NCBI GenBank assembly: GCA_029339505.1
Contig: JAQISU010000163.1
Span: 434,001-498,000 of the forward strand
Origin: Unio delphinus
Taxonomy: Eukaryota; Mollusca; Bivalvia; Unionida; Unionidae
DNA length: 64,000 nucleotides
Reading direction: 5' to 3'
Part shown: positions 22,795 to 34,875 of the stretch, piece after piece
Position numbering within the stretch: the first letter of the stretch is position 1
Layout: the number at the start of each line of letters is the position of its first letter
The notes under the pieces: generated by a model
What the model was told of the DNA's origin: nothing
The model's database searches: none
What the model saw: the letters and a program-made list of their open reading frames with translations, nothing else
Made by a program: the position numbers and the translations under genes

Positions 22795-24642
22795 TGTGTT
22801 ATGAACAGAAATGCTCCATTACAGTGCCTGAAAACAGCAAATGTAACAGATGGACAGATGGATGGGCAAAGCATAGTTACCACTGTGACCCTACCCAGTT
22901 TGTAGTGGAGCATAAAGTAATTTGTTACCCTCTCCTTTTCTGATCTGCCCTTGTTCAATGAAAAAGCACCCATTTTTATTGCTATTATATACTTTTTTAA
23001 TGCATAGGCATATATCTGAATGGCTGTGTCAGTGTAAGGTACAGGGGAACTGTAGGACTTATCAACATGGGAATTATGCACTTTTAAAAATCAAAATATG
23101 GATATCGATATATGCATATCATACAATTTACAAGCCCATATCCCCACTAAACTCTGGATATCCTAGTGCCTCTTCAGCAGGATGTTTTCTTACCCTAACT
23201 GAATCAAAACAACTGGTTTCCCATTCCTCATGGGATCCCAGGTGCAACATTGAAATGTTTATGATCATGGTAGTTATGATAGTCCACAGTGGCTGGTGAC
23301 TACAATACATGCCATATATGCCCACCAAAAATGTAACATTTAAGCCCATGAATTTCCGAAAGTAACCAAGATAAATCAAATTTGAAAATGCTAAATTTCA
23401 TTCAGCCGGTAAAAAACATTATAAGTTAGTGCTGTGATTAAAATTAAAAGTTGATCAATAACAAATTAAGGAATGTTACTGTTTACTGATAACCCCCAGA
23501 TCCACAAAATACTATATCTTGGATATAACTTAGTGACTGCCCATTTTCTTGGGGTTTCCTGTTTTTTTTTTATTTTTTACCAAACGGGTATACTTTTTTT
23601 CTTTTACCTCAAGAAAAATATTTTTCAACTAACATACCAGGTAATGAATATTGATTGTTTCTAATCTACAAAGCAGAGCATTAATATATACTGTAGCTAT
23701 TATAAGACCAGACATTTTTCACAAAATGCACGAGCAATCTGTTTATTTCTCACCCCACACGCAAATTACTGGTTCCTTACAGATAATGTAAAAGTACTCA
23801 AATGTCTTAATACCAGCTAAGCTTGTCAAGTCTAAGTAATCAATAAATAAATATTTTGCCAAGTCTGAAGGGGATATGTGGTATGTGCATCCATTTTTTT
23901 CCCCTTTATATACAATTTAACTCAATTGACAACACTATTTCAGGCATCTGAAGTAGTACTTACTAAGCTAAACAATCCTTAATAATTCGTAAAGTAAAAA
24001 TCTGCAGTAGAACACATCATTAGGGCTTAAAACTACTGCCTTATTTTTTGGTGCATACCACAGTACGTTTTCACTCTACTGGTACCCAGGTCAATAGTTT
24101 CCGTCAGTAAGGAATGTACGGAAAATAGTCTTCGTACAAATTAATAATTATTTCAACATATTTTTATTTACAAACAGTTCAATTTGTTATAAATTAATTT
24201 TGAGTATATAAAGATAATATAAAGATAACATTTATTTATGATACTTTAGTCACATGTGAGGATGTTATGAATGATATTTTCGAAACAACTACTCTGAAAA
24301 ATGTCAGATTAAAACAACTAAAATATGCCATTTTTTTTTTTACAGCTACTGACTAATCTCTGTTTATCTGTTAAGTCAATATTGTTGATTTATGTAATAC
24401 AAATTTTGACGCCAGTGCCTTTCATAGTTAATTTGTCAATTTATTGAGTCAACTGAAGACAGTAAGTATAAGGTCAGCTGACTCAACCAACAGTTACAGG
24501 AAGCTTTTTAATCTAAATAGTTAAACAACTGTTTTTGTATGAGTTTGTGTAATTCAGTACTTCTACAATCCTTTAAATAAAAATGTTCTTTTGTGTACTT
24601 ACCTGTAATGTTTTATAGAAGTTAAATATATATAGCAAAAAA
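22795..24642. other. Intergenic or intronic DNA
   Basis: No supported gene or repeat. On the minus strand near 24605-24614 there is an abutting acceptor/donor pair (CATTACAG|GTAAGT). Confidence 0.45.
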
Positions 24643-24818
24643 AGCTGCCTCACAAGGAGCTCGGCATTACGAGCGCAGTGTTAGGTTTGGTCAGCTTGAT
24701 GTCAGGATAATGTGATTCGGTGTAACTACATAACTGCGGTATGATGACCCAATGCTTGACATCACTAAAAAGTGCCACACCGCAGACAGGACTGAATGCA
24801 TTAAAAATCCAAATCACA
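24643..24818 (+). mobile_element. SINE-B, 5'-truncated copy
   Basis: Matches SINE-B from 'gctgcctc' through 'gtcaggataatgtgattcgg' to a shortened 3' end; the tRNA-like head is missing. Confidence 0.7.
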
Positions 24819-25257
24819 CACTTATCATTATAAATCCTGTATTGCACTCATCTGAAAAATCTTATACATATTCAATAGTACAGATCATTTATTTAATTTT
24901 TAACGGAGTGTTCTTTAAAGACCTCAATGTCTAAAAACTATTGTCTCGGGTTTCATAGGAATTTGGTCAGTTGATCACATAAGCTTCTTCTCTAAATTAT
25001 CATTACTATTATTATTATTATTACTCTTATTATTACAATTTACTCCCTTGTTGAGTGAGACACAGCAAATGCCTGGCTTAATGCTACATAATTCATTTTG
25101 CCAATTATATTAAGCTGTTTAGAAAATAATTTAATCTTGGTGGTTGGATGTTTGGTGGTTGGAGGTAGTCAAAATAGAGACCAAAAAAAGTTGGACTAAA
25201 TCTCCCTTCTTACTCTGTTCTACACCCTCAACCAAAATAAATCTGCTACTTTGTTGT

Positions 25258-25436
25258 TGTGGGAGTAGGGTTTAACACCATTTTTCAGCACATGATAGGC
25301 TATACATGGCTGCCCATAGAACCTAGCATGCATTCTCACATACCAACATTGACCGAATCTGATACTTGAACCCAAGAAGAGGTGAGATGGAGGTGATCCG
25401 TAATGGAGAGCAGTTTTAGACCACTCGGGGGCCCCT
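25258..25436 (-). mobile_element. SINE-A with internal deletion
   Basis: Starts (reverse strand) at the gggccccgagtggtct head, keeps the A and B box region, then lacks the 'agtagcttcccgtgggtc' segment and rejoins at the 3' end 'tgctgaaaaatggtgttaaa'. Confidence 0.8.
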
Positions 25437-25614
25437 GCTACTTTGTTAACAACATAAATTTAAAGAATCAAATGAAATATTGACCATGAATTCAACTATC
25501 CATATTTTAATAATAATCATGGATTCTGTTTTCAATTTACTTTATTATAATGATGGTTCTCATTCAGTCATGCATTTACAGGATATTATGTACTGTTCAA
25601 GTCATGTTGACCTT

Positions 25615-25678
25615 GCAACGGGCTTGTTAACTACACCCTAATGTTCGCAACGGGCTTGTTAACTACACCCTAATGTTC
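25615..25678. repeat. Perfect 32-bp tandem duplication
   Basis: 'gcaacgggcttgttaactac' and the following 12 bases occur twice head to tail (starts 25615 and 25647) with no mismatch. Confidence 0.97.
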
Positions 25679-27689
25679 AAGAAAGTAATGAAAACCTAGA
25701 GAACTGTAAGTCAACTACTAGTGGGAAGGATTAGACTGAGTGTTAACAGTGTAGGCATTAATTCTGTATGAAAAGATAGCACATAAAAGACTCTAACGGT
25801 AGGCAAGTACTGTTATTTGGCAAGGTTCCAGAGGTATATATTTAAATACCCAGACCAAAGCAAATATGCATGACTGAATTTCAAAAGGTACCCTGTAAAG
25901 AAAAGGCAATAAGCTTCTCCACCTGTGTGCAAATGTATAAAACATTTTATGATAAAACACCTTATGTTCCCTAAAGCATTGTTTAGGCAGCTATCATGAT
26001 TGATATCACCTCTGAAGTTCTATTGAAATAAAGTACATGTCAAAGGCATATATAAAATGTATATCATGAAAGGCCTTTCAAAAAGGTGTCATCTGCATAC
26101 CGCTATATAACTGGGATTTGGGGTAAAGAGAATTTACATGTACATGACTGTTATACAAATATCTTGATGTTTGGCTTAGGTACATTGACAATAACGCCTT
26201 TTGACGGCCCAACAATTTTCAAAATCAATGTTAGGCTGGTTGGTTATCAGGAAAATAAACTGGAAATAAATTAGTTGTTAAGTGGTCAATTTGATAGCCC
26301 ATACCTAATACCCTGAAGACTTTATTTTCTAGTTATGATTCATTGTTACTTTTGTTATGTTCTGGACAAATTTTCAAAAAAATATCCATGTAAATATTTC
26401 CTACTATTTCCTTATATTCCCAAACCCATCATTATAGCCCCTTCTTATATGGTAGGTAAGTTAACTGATCAAGATAAATTGGTCCCAAATTTTTTTTCCC
26501 TTCTTTAAACTGATGTTTTCTTAGAACATATGCAAGGCACTCCATACAATCAGATATAGGAGGTAAAAGTTTTTGAAGTAACCATTTTTTCGGGATGCTA
26601 CACCAAAGGAAAGGTGGCACTGCATACGGTAGTAGGTTGCTCTGGCAAATTAACCAGTTAACACATTAAAACCCTAGCGCGAAGATTACAGGGCATGAGG
26701 TATTAGCCTACTTCCAAGGTCTGTAGTGTCAAGGTCATACATGATACACTAAAGTGGGTGGTATTATAGAAAGTAGACAGATGTAGCTCAACAATGATAC
26801 AAAATAATCTGGACATTTTAGTTGCACTACAAAAATACAGTGAAAAACCTACTTTTTTTCTACCCAAAAATCTCCTATGGTCTGAACAAGATTTTGTGTC
26901 CAAATTTTACACTTTATGGCCTCAGATTTATGGCAGACCGGTCTGAAGCAAACACAGACAGGTGAACCTGTGCAAAAAGTAGGATAAGGTGGACATTTTG
27001 AATAGTCTTCTCCATACAAAAATTATGAGTCGGTTAAGCAATAAAAATAAGTAGAAAAAAAATTCCTGCTTTTCACCTTCTGCTCATGCACCAGCAAACT
27101 AACCAATGAAAAACACTTTTTTAAAGCACAAATAGGCATTGGTCTAATGAAATATTGCTTGGAAGCTGATGTATTAGGATGTATTCAGAAATAATCCACA
27201 AGATGTGTTTCATACTGGCATTTCACACGAAAACAGCGAAAACCTCCAGGGGTTAGGTTAATGTATTAAAGGCACTTAGGGAATGCAGTGATGAAGGCTA
27301 CCTGACTTGTACTGTATTTTTTTTTAGTAGTTCTATGATGAGCATAATACAAAAAAGAGTCTCTTTAAGTTTAAGGGACTGATAATCTACTGGCTAAAAA
27401 GAAATTAAAGTGAACTGCCAGGGTGTTATAGTCATCTGTCCTAATTCTTCAGCAACAAGATTTTCAAATTAGTTACTGTAGTTGGCATATCAGATGTTAA
27501 CTAAGCACGATTTTTTTTAAAGGATCAACAACACATCATAAATAGTCTGGTGGAAACCACATGTTGATAAAATTTTGTTGTTTGGAGAAACAATAAAAAA
27601 AAATTAGCAAGAGGGAATACATGGAAGCCACATTTTCAATCAGACTGGCACCATATCTACATAGCTTCAACCAAATGTCACACATTTAA
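25679..27689. other. Intergenic or intronic DNA
   Basis: AT-rich. Short frames at 26086, 26432 and 26703 show no family resemblance. Confidence 0.45.
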
Positions 27690-27803
27690 GTCTTTTAATG
27701 ACAGCACAATTTTGACAGGATGAACATTCAGGAATATTGTAACAAGATTTCCAAGATAACAGAGCAGTCATATATAAACTTAAGTGAACACCATTTTCAT
27801 TTA

Positions 27804-30405
27804 TTAATAATAATGAGGACCTTATATAGTGCCTACGGCAATCTTTAGAAGCTTTAAGCGCTTTACATCTATGATAATATGACTTTTCACACACAAAAAA
27901 CCCCCAAAAAAACAAACACTATGAAATTAGAAAACCTAAAAACTCCTGAAAAATATTTAAGGTAGGAAACATTATTAGGTCTTTAAGTTGGTTCTTGCAG
28001 TCAAAAAAGGCGAGTTTTAAGAGAACTCTTGAAAGGGATCAATGTGTCTTTTTGTCTAATTTCAAAGGGCAATTTGTTCCATGTCGCTGGGCCCTTGTAT
28101 GCAAAAGAACATTGTCCATATGACTTCGTTTTCATAGTGGGAATAATGAATATACAATTGTCAGACGAGTAGCATAGGTATCTTGCTGGTGTGTACACAT
28201 GGGTGAGGCCAGATAGGTATGCTGGACTGGAGTCCATCAGTGAAATGCAGCACAGAGAACAAATTCTGTTTGATTCTGGATCAAATGGATAGCCAGTGTA
28301 GGGTACAAAGCAGTGGAGAGGTGTGCTCTGATCGTGGTTCTCTGAGGATGATCTGAGCAGCTGTGTTTTAAACTTTTTGAAGTTTCTGGAGTAGATATTG
28401 AGACAAACCAGACAGAATTGAGTTACAATAGTCCAGTCTTGAAAGTACTAATGAACACACAAGAGTTTTAGTAGCATCAACTGAAAGATATTTGTGAATG
28501 GAACTGATATGTCTCCGCTCAAGATATGCAGCATTGTATGTGTTCATTGTGAGAATACTGTCTAGTGTAACACCTAGGTTTCGTACTGACTGTGTGAATT
28601 TAATGTTGGTGTTGCTGATATATATTGTTTGAGATAAAGGATGTCAATGAGAAAGTCTTGTGTTGTGATCAGAATGGCCTCAGATTTGTCATCATTCATC
28701 TGGAGCTAATTATAATGTCATTCATGATTTCACATCAAAAAAGCACCTTGGATGGTAGCATGAATTTCAAAGGCTAGACTTGTATATTTGGTTGTCAACA
28801 GCAAACATTTGGTGAGAGACTCGATGATCTATGACACCTGAGAGCGGCAGAGTGTACAGAATGAAGAGAACAGGTCCAAGAACAGACCCTGTCGAACACC
28901 ACAACATAGATCAACTCGGCTGGAGTCTATTCATTTACATATACAATTTGTGTCCTGTTGACAAAGTAGGACTTGAGCCACAGATAGGCTGCATTGTGAA
29001 TGCCAAATACATGCTGGAAATGGTGAAGTAATATGTCATGGTCTATTGTGTCAAATGCTGCAGACTAATCAAGGAAGGTGAGGACTGGAATCTTTCCACT
29101 AACCAAAGCAGAGAGAATGTCATTGACTACTTTCAGAAGAGTAGTTTCAGTACAGTGGCAAGGGCGATATGCAGACTACATTGCTAAAAAGACTGTTTAA
29201 AGAATTCAGATGAGATACAATTTGGGCTAGAACAATTTTTTCTAAGATTTTTTTTTATATGAACAGGAGATTAGAAACTGGATGGTAGTTCTATAAATTG
29301 TTATGGTCAAGTGTTGGTTTCTTCAGCAGAGGATTCACCATGTCAGTATTGAAAAATAAAGGAAATTACCCAGATGAGAGAGAGGTATTAATAACATCAG
29401 TTAGTGAAGGCCATATTGGATCTAAGCACTCAAACTGCAGTGATGTTGGAATTGGATCAAGTTCACATGACTTTGGCTCACTCTTCATCACAACTGTCCA
29501 TAATAAATCCATAGTGACAGGTTCAAATGTTGCTAACAGTTATGTAACTGTATGGTGATGACAAATCAATTGAAATTATGTTGTCAAGCTTATCTCTAAA
29601 AGGTTGTACTTTGTCATGGAAGAAATTTGTAAATAGGCCTGGAAGGTCTACTGGAGAGAAGATAGTTGGAAGTGGTGTACATTTGTTCCTTGACATTAGT
29701 ATGTTAGTAATCTTGAAGAGCTCTTTGCAGCTGGAACTCTCTGAGATCTTAGGAATATAGTGGAATAATTTGGCCAAATATCCTATGATTGTTCCGTACT
29801 TCTTAACAGCTTCACAGATTTGTTTATGAATAGTGAGTCTGGTGGAAAGCCAAAGCCTCTTCGCTTTACGGCAGTCTCTTTTAGCAGTGTGAAACTGGTC
29901 TCTAACACTGCAATACCACTGAGAACACTTTTGAATTGATGCTCTGCACTTGGTGGCTGGGGCATGTTTTTCAAGTAACGAACGCAGGCAGTAATAGAGT
30001 TGTTCTGTAGGAGGTAAGCAAGTTGTTAGGTCTGTCATGCATTATTGTCAGGTCTATGAAGAATCCCTTCTAAAATGTGACCATGTTTATGGGTGGGTAG
30101 GTTAACTGACTGTTTAAGGTTGAAAACATGAATGGAATCTAGTAGTTTTGATGTATATGAGTTTCCAGTACAGTCACAGTGAAATCTCAGAATAATCAGG
30201 TTGCTACCAATCGAGTTTCCATACTCCAGGAGATTCAGAAACTGATCCAAAAAGAGATTCAGTCAGTTTGTTTTTTCTACTAGGAGGGCAGCAGAGGCAG
30301 AAAAAATGGACTGACATTTGTTCCTGTGTAAGTGTTGTTTGGACTAGTTCAAACAGTGTGTGGCAGAAATTGAAGGTTGTGTTGTATTTAAGACATTTTA
30401 TCATT
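27804..30405 (-). mobile_element. CR1/L2-like LINE, 2.6 kb, degraded
   Basis: Minus strand. From 5' to 3': the C-terminal part of an AP-endonuclease domain (30035-30250, LLDSIHVFNLKQSVNLPTHK), the linker (29523-30038), RT motifs, the RT C-terminus, the end of ORF2 (28001-28237, GPATWNKLPFEIR) and the 3' UTR with 'gtaaagcgcttaaagcttct' and 'aggtcctcattattattaat'. It is the same family as 62722-64000. Defects include stops in the endonuclease region, a stop inside RT motif A, and YADD changed to FAVD at 28791-28808. The flanks share CATTTA-type sequence consistent with a short target duplication. Confidence 0.85.
28001..30250 (-). pseudogene. LINE endonuclease/reverse transcriptase pseudogene
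   Basis: This would have encoded the enzyme that nicks target DNA and copies LINE RNA at the nick. Recognisable pieces are the endonuclease C-terminus with PTHKHGHI, RT motif A (SAAFDTIDHDILL, preceded by a stop), motif B (RQGSVLGPVLFILYT near 28890) and a motif C in which both neighbours of the key aspartates changed (MFAVDNQ). The segments lie in different frames with several stops, so no active enzyme is possible. Confidence 0.85.
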
Positions 30406-30439
30406 TACATTTACGACAAACTAGAGGTCCTTATAAGTA

Positions 30440-32176
30440 CAGTGGAACCCCGCTATAACGCGCCCCGCCATAATGCAAATTCAGATATAACGCGGTCGTA
30501 GCATGGCTCCCGAAATTTTTTATATTCATTCACACATGGAGAAAAAAAATTTGGAGAAAAGTAAAAAAAAACAAAACAAGAAATTAACTTCATTTTGGGC
30601 ATGAGATTAGTTGTGACTTTTAAAATAATATGATCGTGGCATGGTTCCTGAAATCTGAAATTCATTTACGTGTATTTTTATCAGACCGTTTAACGTACGA
30701 GAAATAGTGTGTAAAACGTTTATTATAATTTGGTGGAAGAATTCGCGTATGACTTTTAATAATAAACAATCGGAACTTAACAATTTATCCAGGTTCTTTA
30801 AGTGATTTTGGAGAAGTGATCGTGTATGAATTCTAAAATAATACGATATATATATATAACGTACGAGAAATAGTGTGTACAACATTTGGCTTCTGAAATT
30901 TATCAATTTGAACAGGTTGTGGTGAAGCTCCGTATTCTACTCTAGAAGAGAAAACTGGTTTCATTAGGTTTTTGAATTGTTAAGCTAAAGTAAACATTAT
31001 CGGAAGTGTTACTTATTACGGACCCATGAGTAAAGCCAGTAAATTGTCTTTGTGATTGTCTTCCGTGAATTCTGTATACAGTCGTTGCTCAAACAATAGG
31101 ACGAAAGCCGCCAACATGTATGCTGTGCTTGGCGGTGTGATCAAACAACAACCAGTTGAAAGTAAAAAATATCCACTTTATTATCTGTAAATTAAAAGGG
31201 TATGAAATTGTACATCCGTTCAGCTTAATTTTGTTTTATATAAAAAGTGATTCGTAACCATTGCAGGCCTTCATTACTTAGTTATCGAGCTTTATCTGTG
31301 TACGTTGTTTGCTTATATAAAAAAATATTTTACTGTTACGGAAAAGCAAGTTCAAAAACGCAAGTCGTTTTCTGCTAAAGAGAAACTGTATGCCCTAGAG
31401 CAAAGAAGCAAACATCATTGGATATATTTTTCAAGAAATGATGAAATTTAAATTTGGAACCACATTGACTTTGCACTTTGCGCAACGATTAATTTAGCAG
31501 TTTTCACATGTTTCTTTTGATGTTCACAAAATCTGAAATAAAAGTTATTTGCACGCTGAAATCATGCGTTGATTGTTAATTATTCTTGCAGTTGTCGCAT
31601 ATGATAAAATTTTAGCGGTATGAAATTTGTACAGACACCGTATGTAGACCCGGGAATAGCTGCATGCAATGACCTACGATATCAGACGGCAAGTAAATGA
31701 TTTCAATATTTTGTTCATCCTATATTTTACACGACGAATTCAGACTATTACAAAATTATTGAATACTTTAAATCTGTACGATTTTCAATGAAATTACATC
31801 CATTATGGATGAACTGCATGCCCCGACAGCACGGTAGCATACGGTGTTGATACACTTTTCATGATATAGCGATAGTCTGGTATTATCGGTCAATCTGTAT
31901 TATCGTTCAAACAAATAAAAATTAGTTAATGTTTTTAATGCACAGTAATAACCTATAAATATATTAGCCATCGATTATTTTGAATATATCTTAATTAATG
32001 CATTCCAGTTAATATTCATCTGATGATAAGCCGACTTTTGATCATTGTACATGTATACACGTATATGTTCTCGAAAAAAAGTTAAATATTGGAAAACCCT
32101 GCATTAACACGACCCCGCTTTTAACGTGATCAGATTTTATGGACCCCAATCATCGCGTTATAGCGGGGTTCCACTG
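30440..32176. mobile_element. Tigger/pogo-like DNA transposon, 1737 bp, perfect TIRs
   Basis: Both ends begin CAGTGGAACCCCGCTATAAC and continue CGC G..., giving 23 bp of perfect terminal inverted repeat, flanked by TA (30438-30439 and 32177-32178). These ends and the TA target are typical of Tigger-type elements of the pogo group. The interior has diverged direct repeats around 'gtagcatggctcccgaaatt' (30496) and 'gtggcatggttcctgaaatc' (30635), and a short transposase scrap at 31323-31446. A related empty site survives in the next tandem unit (around 32299-32318). Confidence 0.9.
31323..31446 (+). pseudogene. Remnant of a CENP-B-type HTH (Tigger transposase N-terminus)
   Basis: An open stretch reads KQVQKRKSFSAKEKLYALEQ and soon hits a stop. 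The basic start followed by 'S-x-KEKLxxLEQ' resembles helix 1 of the CENP-B N-terminal DNA-binding domain of pogo/Tigger transposases. The rest of the HTH and the DDE domain are not found, so the element is a deletion derivative. The match is short. Confidence 0.45.
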
Positions 32177-32766
32177 TATTTCAAACCCATGCTGATATGA
32201 CCCTTCAATCATGAGAAACGGCAATAAGATTTTCAAGATAACAGTTACAGCAGACATAAACTGGGTCAGCACAATTTTCATTTACAACAAACTAGACAAC
32301 TTTATAAGTCTTTCAAACCCCATGCAGATATGACCCTTCATTCATGTCAGAAATGGCAGTAAGATTTTTAAGACTGTCACTGTAATGAAGCATATACTGA
32401 ACGCCTCAATGGCACAATATGGACCAATTTGACAATAGAAGCTTTTAGTAAATTCTCTACCCTGATACAATCATTCATTCAAGAGGAGCAATGTTAACCT
32501 TTCTCAGATGGCCACCATTTTTATTTTGGATGAATTTTACATCATAAGACGTTTTCTGGTGAAAAGGCAAATGGCAATACATGTATCACTTTTCTTTCAG
32601 GAGGATACTGGATACATCAATAAAACATTTTCATTTGGGACCATCTAGAGCACAGGCTAAATGTGTCATGGCAATCCACCAAGTTGTTTCAGTGGAGTAA
32701 AATTGTGCAAGCAGATGACAGAAAACAGAAAAGAGATCAACCCTTAAAATCTCCTGGTCTGAGTTT

Positions 32767-32985
32767 GTTTTTGGGTTTAACGCCATTTTTCAGCACATGA
32801 TAGGCTATACATGGTGGCCAGTATTATTGGTAGAGGAAGAACCCGGGAAAACTCCCAACCCACGAGAAGCTACTGGTAAGCTTTCTCACATAACTACATT
32901 AGCCGAATCTTAGACTCGAACCCACGCAGACAGAGGTGAGATGGCAGTGATCCGTAATGGACAACGCTTTAGACCACTCGGGGCC
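32767..32985 (-). mobile_element. SINE-A, 219 bp, with 14-bp TSD
   Basis: Complete SINE-A on the minus strand (head ggggccccgagtggtctaaa, B box gggttcgagtc, 3' end 'tgctgaaaaatggcgttaaa'). Flanked by a perfect 14-bp CCTGGTCTGAGTTT (32753-32766 and 32986-32999). Confidence 0.95.
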
Positions 32986-33084
32986 CCTGGTCTGAGTTTA
33001 AGACTGTTTACGGTATTTAACAAATTCAACAAGAGACAACAACAGATCTGAGATTGTCCACGTAATTAACATATATTTAAGAGA

Positions 33085-33442
33085 CCTGGTTGAAATATCC
33101 CTAACAGCCCTGGATAGCATATACATAACAGCCCTGACTGACTTGTACCAAATGGCCCTAGATGACATATACCAAACAGCTATAGAGGACATACCTAACA
33201 GCCCTGGCTGACATATACCCAATAGTTCAGGTTGACATGTACCAAACAGCCCTGGCTGACATATACCCAATAGTTCAGGTTGACATGCACCAAACAGCCC
33301 TGGATGACATATACCTAACAGATCCTCAGATGACAGTACCAAACAGCTATGGCTGACATGTACCTAACAGCTATGGCTGACATGTACCTAACAGCCCTGG
33401 CTAACATATTCCTAACAGCCATGGGTGACATATACCGAACAA
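33085..33442. repeat. 24-bp minisatellite
   Basis: About 14-15 diverged copies of a unit like 'cagccctggctgacatatac' plus 4 bases. Because 24 is divisible by 3, the minus strand stays open (32998-33342, a degenerate 8-residue periodic peptide). That frame is a repeat by-product and is not called as a gene. Confidence 0.9.
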
Positions 33443-34009
33443 CCAAATGCAAAACGTCCAAAAAAAATTCTGGGTCTGCAGTATGCTTTCTTTAGAAATT
33501 ACTTCATTGCTGTTGACTAAATATTATATGATCAAGGGTTTTCTAAACTACATTTCTTCATTTATAATTGATTACACTTCAGCACTAGGATGCTTTCTGT
33601 CAAAGTTGGTCAAATCTGTTAAGTTTTTTAAATGGACTCTTTTACATTTTTAATTTTAACACTGTCACCATTGAGATGAGCCAGGATTTCAGTCTAGTCT
33701 ATTTTATTGAAGTATCAGACTCGTGGCCGAGGTACATGTGAAAATTAATTTTAGCATCCTCTGTTTTACCATTGGATTAAATGGAATGTTTCACATTTGA
33801 TAACGTATACAGTACTTCTAAAAATACAAATAATCCTCATCACCTCATTTTTAATTGATTACTACCTATTTTTCCTATTGCAAAATTTAGAAATAACTTC
33901 CTTAAAATTACTTTTACTGTGGATTTTGTTACAATGATGATTTTCGACACAATTATGAGTTGTGTTAGAGAATAGGTTCAGTCAGAACCAGACACATGAT
34001 ATATGTGCC
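33443..34009. other. Intergenic DNA, nothing recognised
   Basis: AT-rich. No supported features. Confidence 0.5.
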
Positions 34010-34137
34010 ACAATTTGCATTATTACCCCAGTGTCACTGTCTGGGTGGTGGGAGTGAGTGTAGGGATGGGGACAATTTGCATTATTACCCCAGTGTCACT
34101 GTCTGGGTGGTGGGAGTGAGTGTAGGGATGGGGACAA
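34010..34137. repeat. Perfect 62-bp tandem duplication
   Basis: Units 34010-34071 and 34072-34133 are identical (core 'cattattaccccagtgtcac'). Confidence 0.97.
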
Positions 34138-34636
34138 AGCCGAGAAGGTCTGGATTATGCAGTGAAGATATGCAATGGTGAGCAAATGCTGTTACTCTTG
34201 TTACCCATGTCACATTCACCATCATAAACCACCACAACTATTGTTACCACCATTGTGTAATGTCCATCACCTGATTTTAAGAGCTTAAATCAGAAATTGC
34301 CATAAATAAGAAGATAAAACTGACAAGATATGAGGTAGGATTATCTCTCATAACCTATGCACTGTACTTGAGCATTATTTACACATGAATTTGAGTATAG
34401 TATTTGGCCCAATGCCAAAATGTCTAATAACTCTACTTTATCCACCAGTATGTAAGTGGAACTTACTTTAGGGAGAGGAATTCATCACCTTTTATAATGG
34501 AATTTCATTCTTTGTTCTGGGAGAGGAAAGCAGTTTTGCTATATGAGAACATCATATATAACGCATAAAATATGTTCAACATACACAAACTAAGAAAACG
34601 ACAAACTTATTTACTTATCATCAGCAGGGACGGAGC
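34138..34636. other. Intergenic DNA, nothing recognised
   Basis: No supported features. Confidence 0.5.
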
Positions 34637-34875
34637 CAGGATGTCAAGAGCAGTATATGGTGCTTGCCATTACCGATCACGGACATCTTATCTCTGTCCA
34701 TATATGATAGACTCATAGCTCAACCAATGTGTGAGAATGCTTGCCAGTAGCTTCCCATCAGTCCATGATTCTTCTTGGGTTTTTTAAAATTTTATTTCTA
34801 CATTAACTACACAGGCTTCCATATATAGCCTATAACATGCTGTTACGTGGTAACAAACCCACAAAAGCCAACAAC
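34637..34875 (+). mobile_element. SINE-A, old diverged copy
   Basis: Recognisable phrases in SINE-A order: 'ttaccgatcacgga', 'tatctctgtcc', 'gtgagaatgcttgccagtag', 'ccatatatagcctataacat', then 'caaacccacaaaagccaaca'. Promoter boxes are degraded. Confidence 0.7.

Larger units (their letters stand above)
27690..32400. repeat. Diverged ~130-150-bp tandem repeat, broken by two transposons
   Basis: Repeat units share phrases such as 'aagattttcaagataacag' (27742, 32226, 32352 regions), 'acaattttcatttacaac' and 'ttataagtctttcaaaccc'. Once the LINE (27804-30405) and the Tigger-like element (30440-32176) are removed, the flanks join into successive units spanning 27690-27803, 30406-30439 and 32177-32400. 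Confidence 0.7.

Noticed and set aside
22573..23081. Open frames with long IYIYIY runs
   Set aside because: Produced by the (TA)n tract; the flanks show no protein family.
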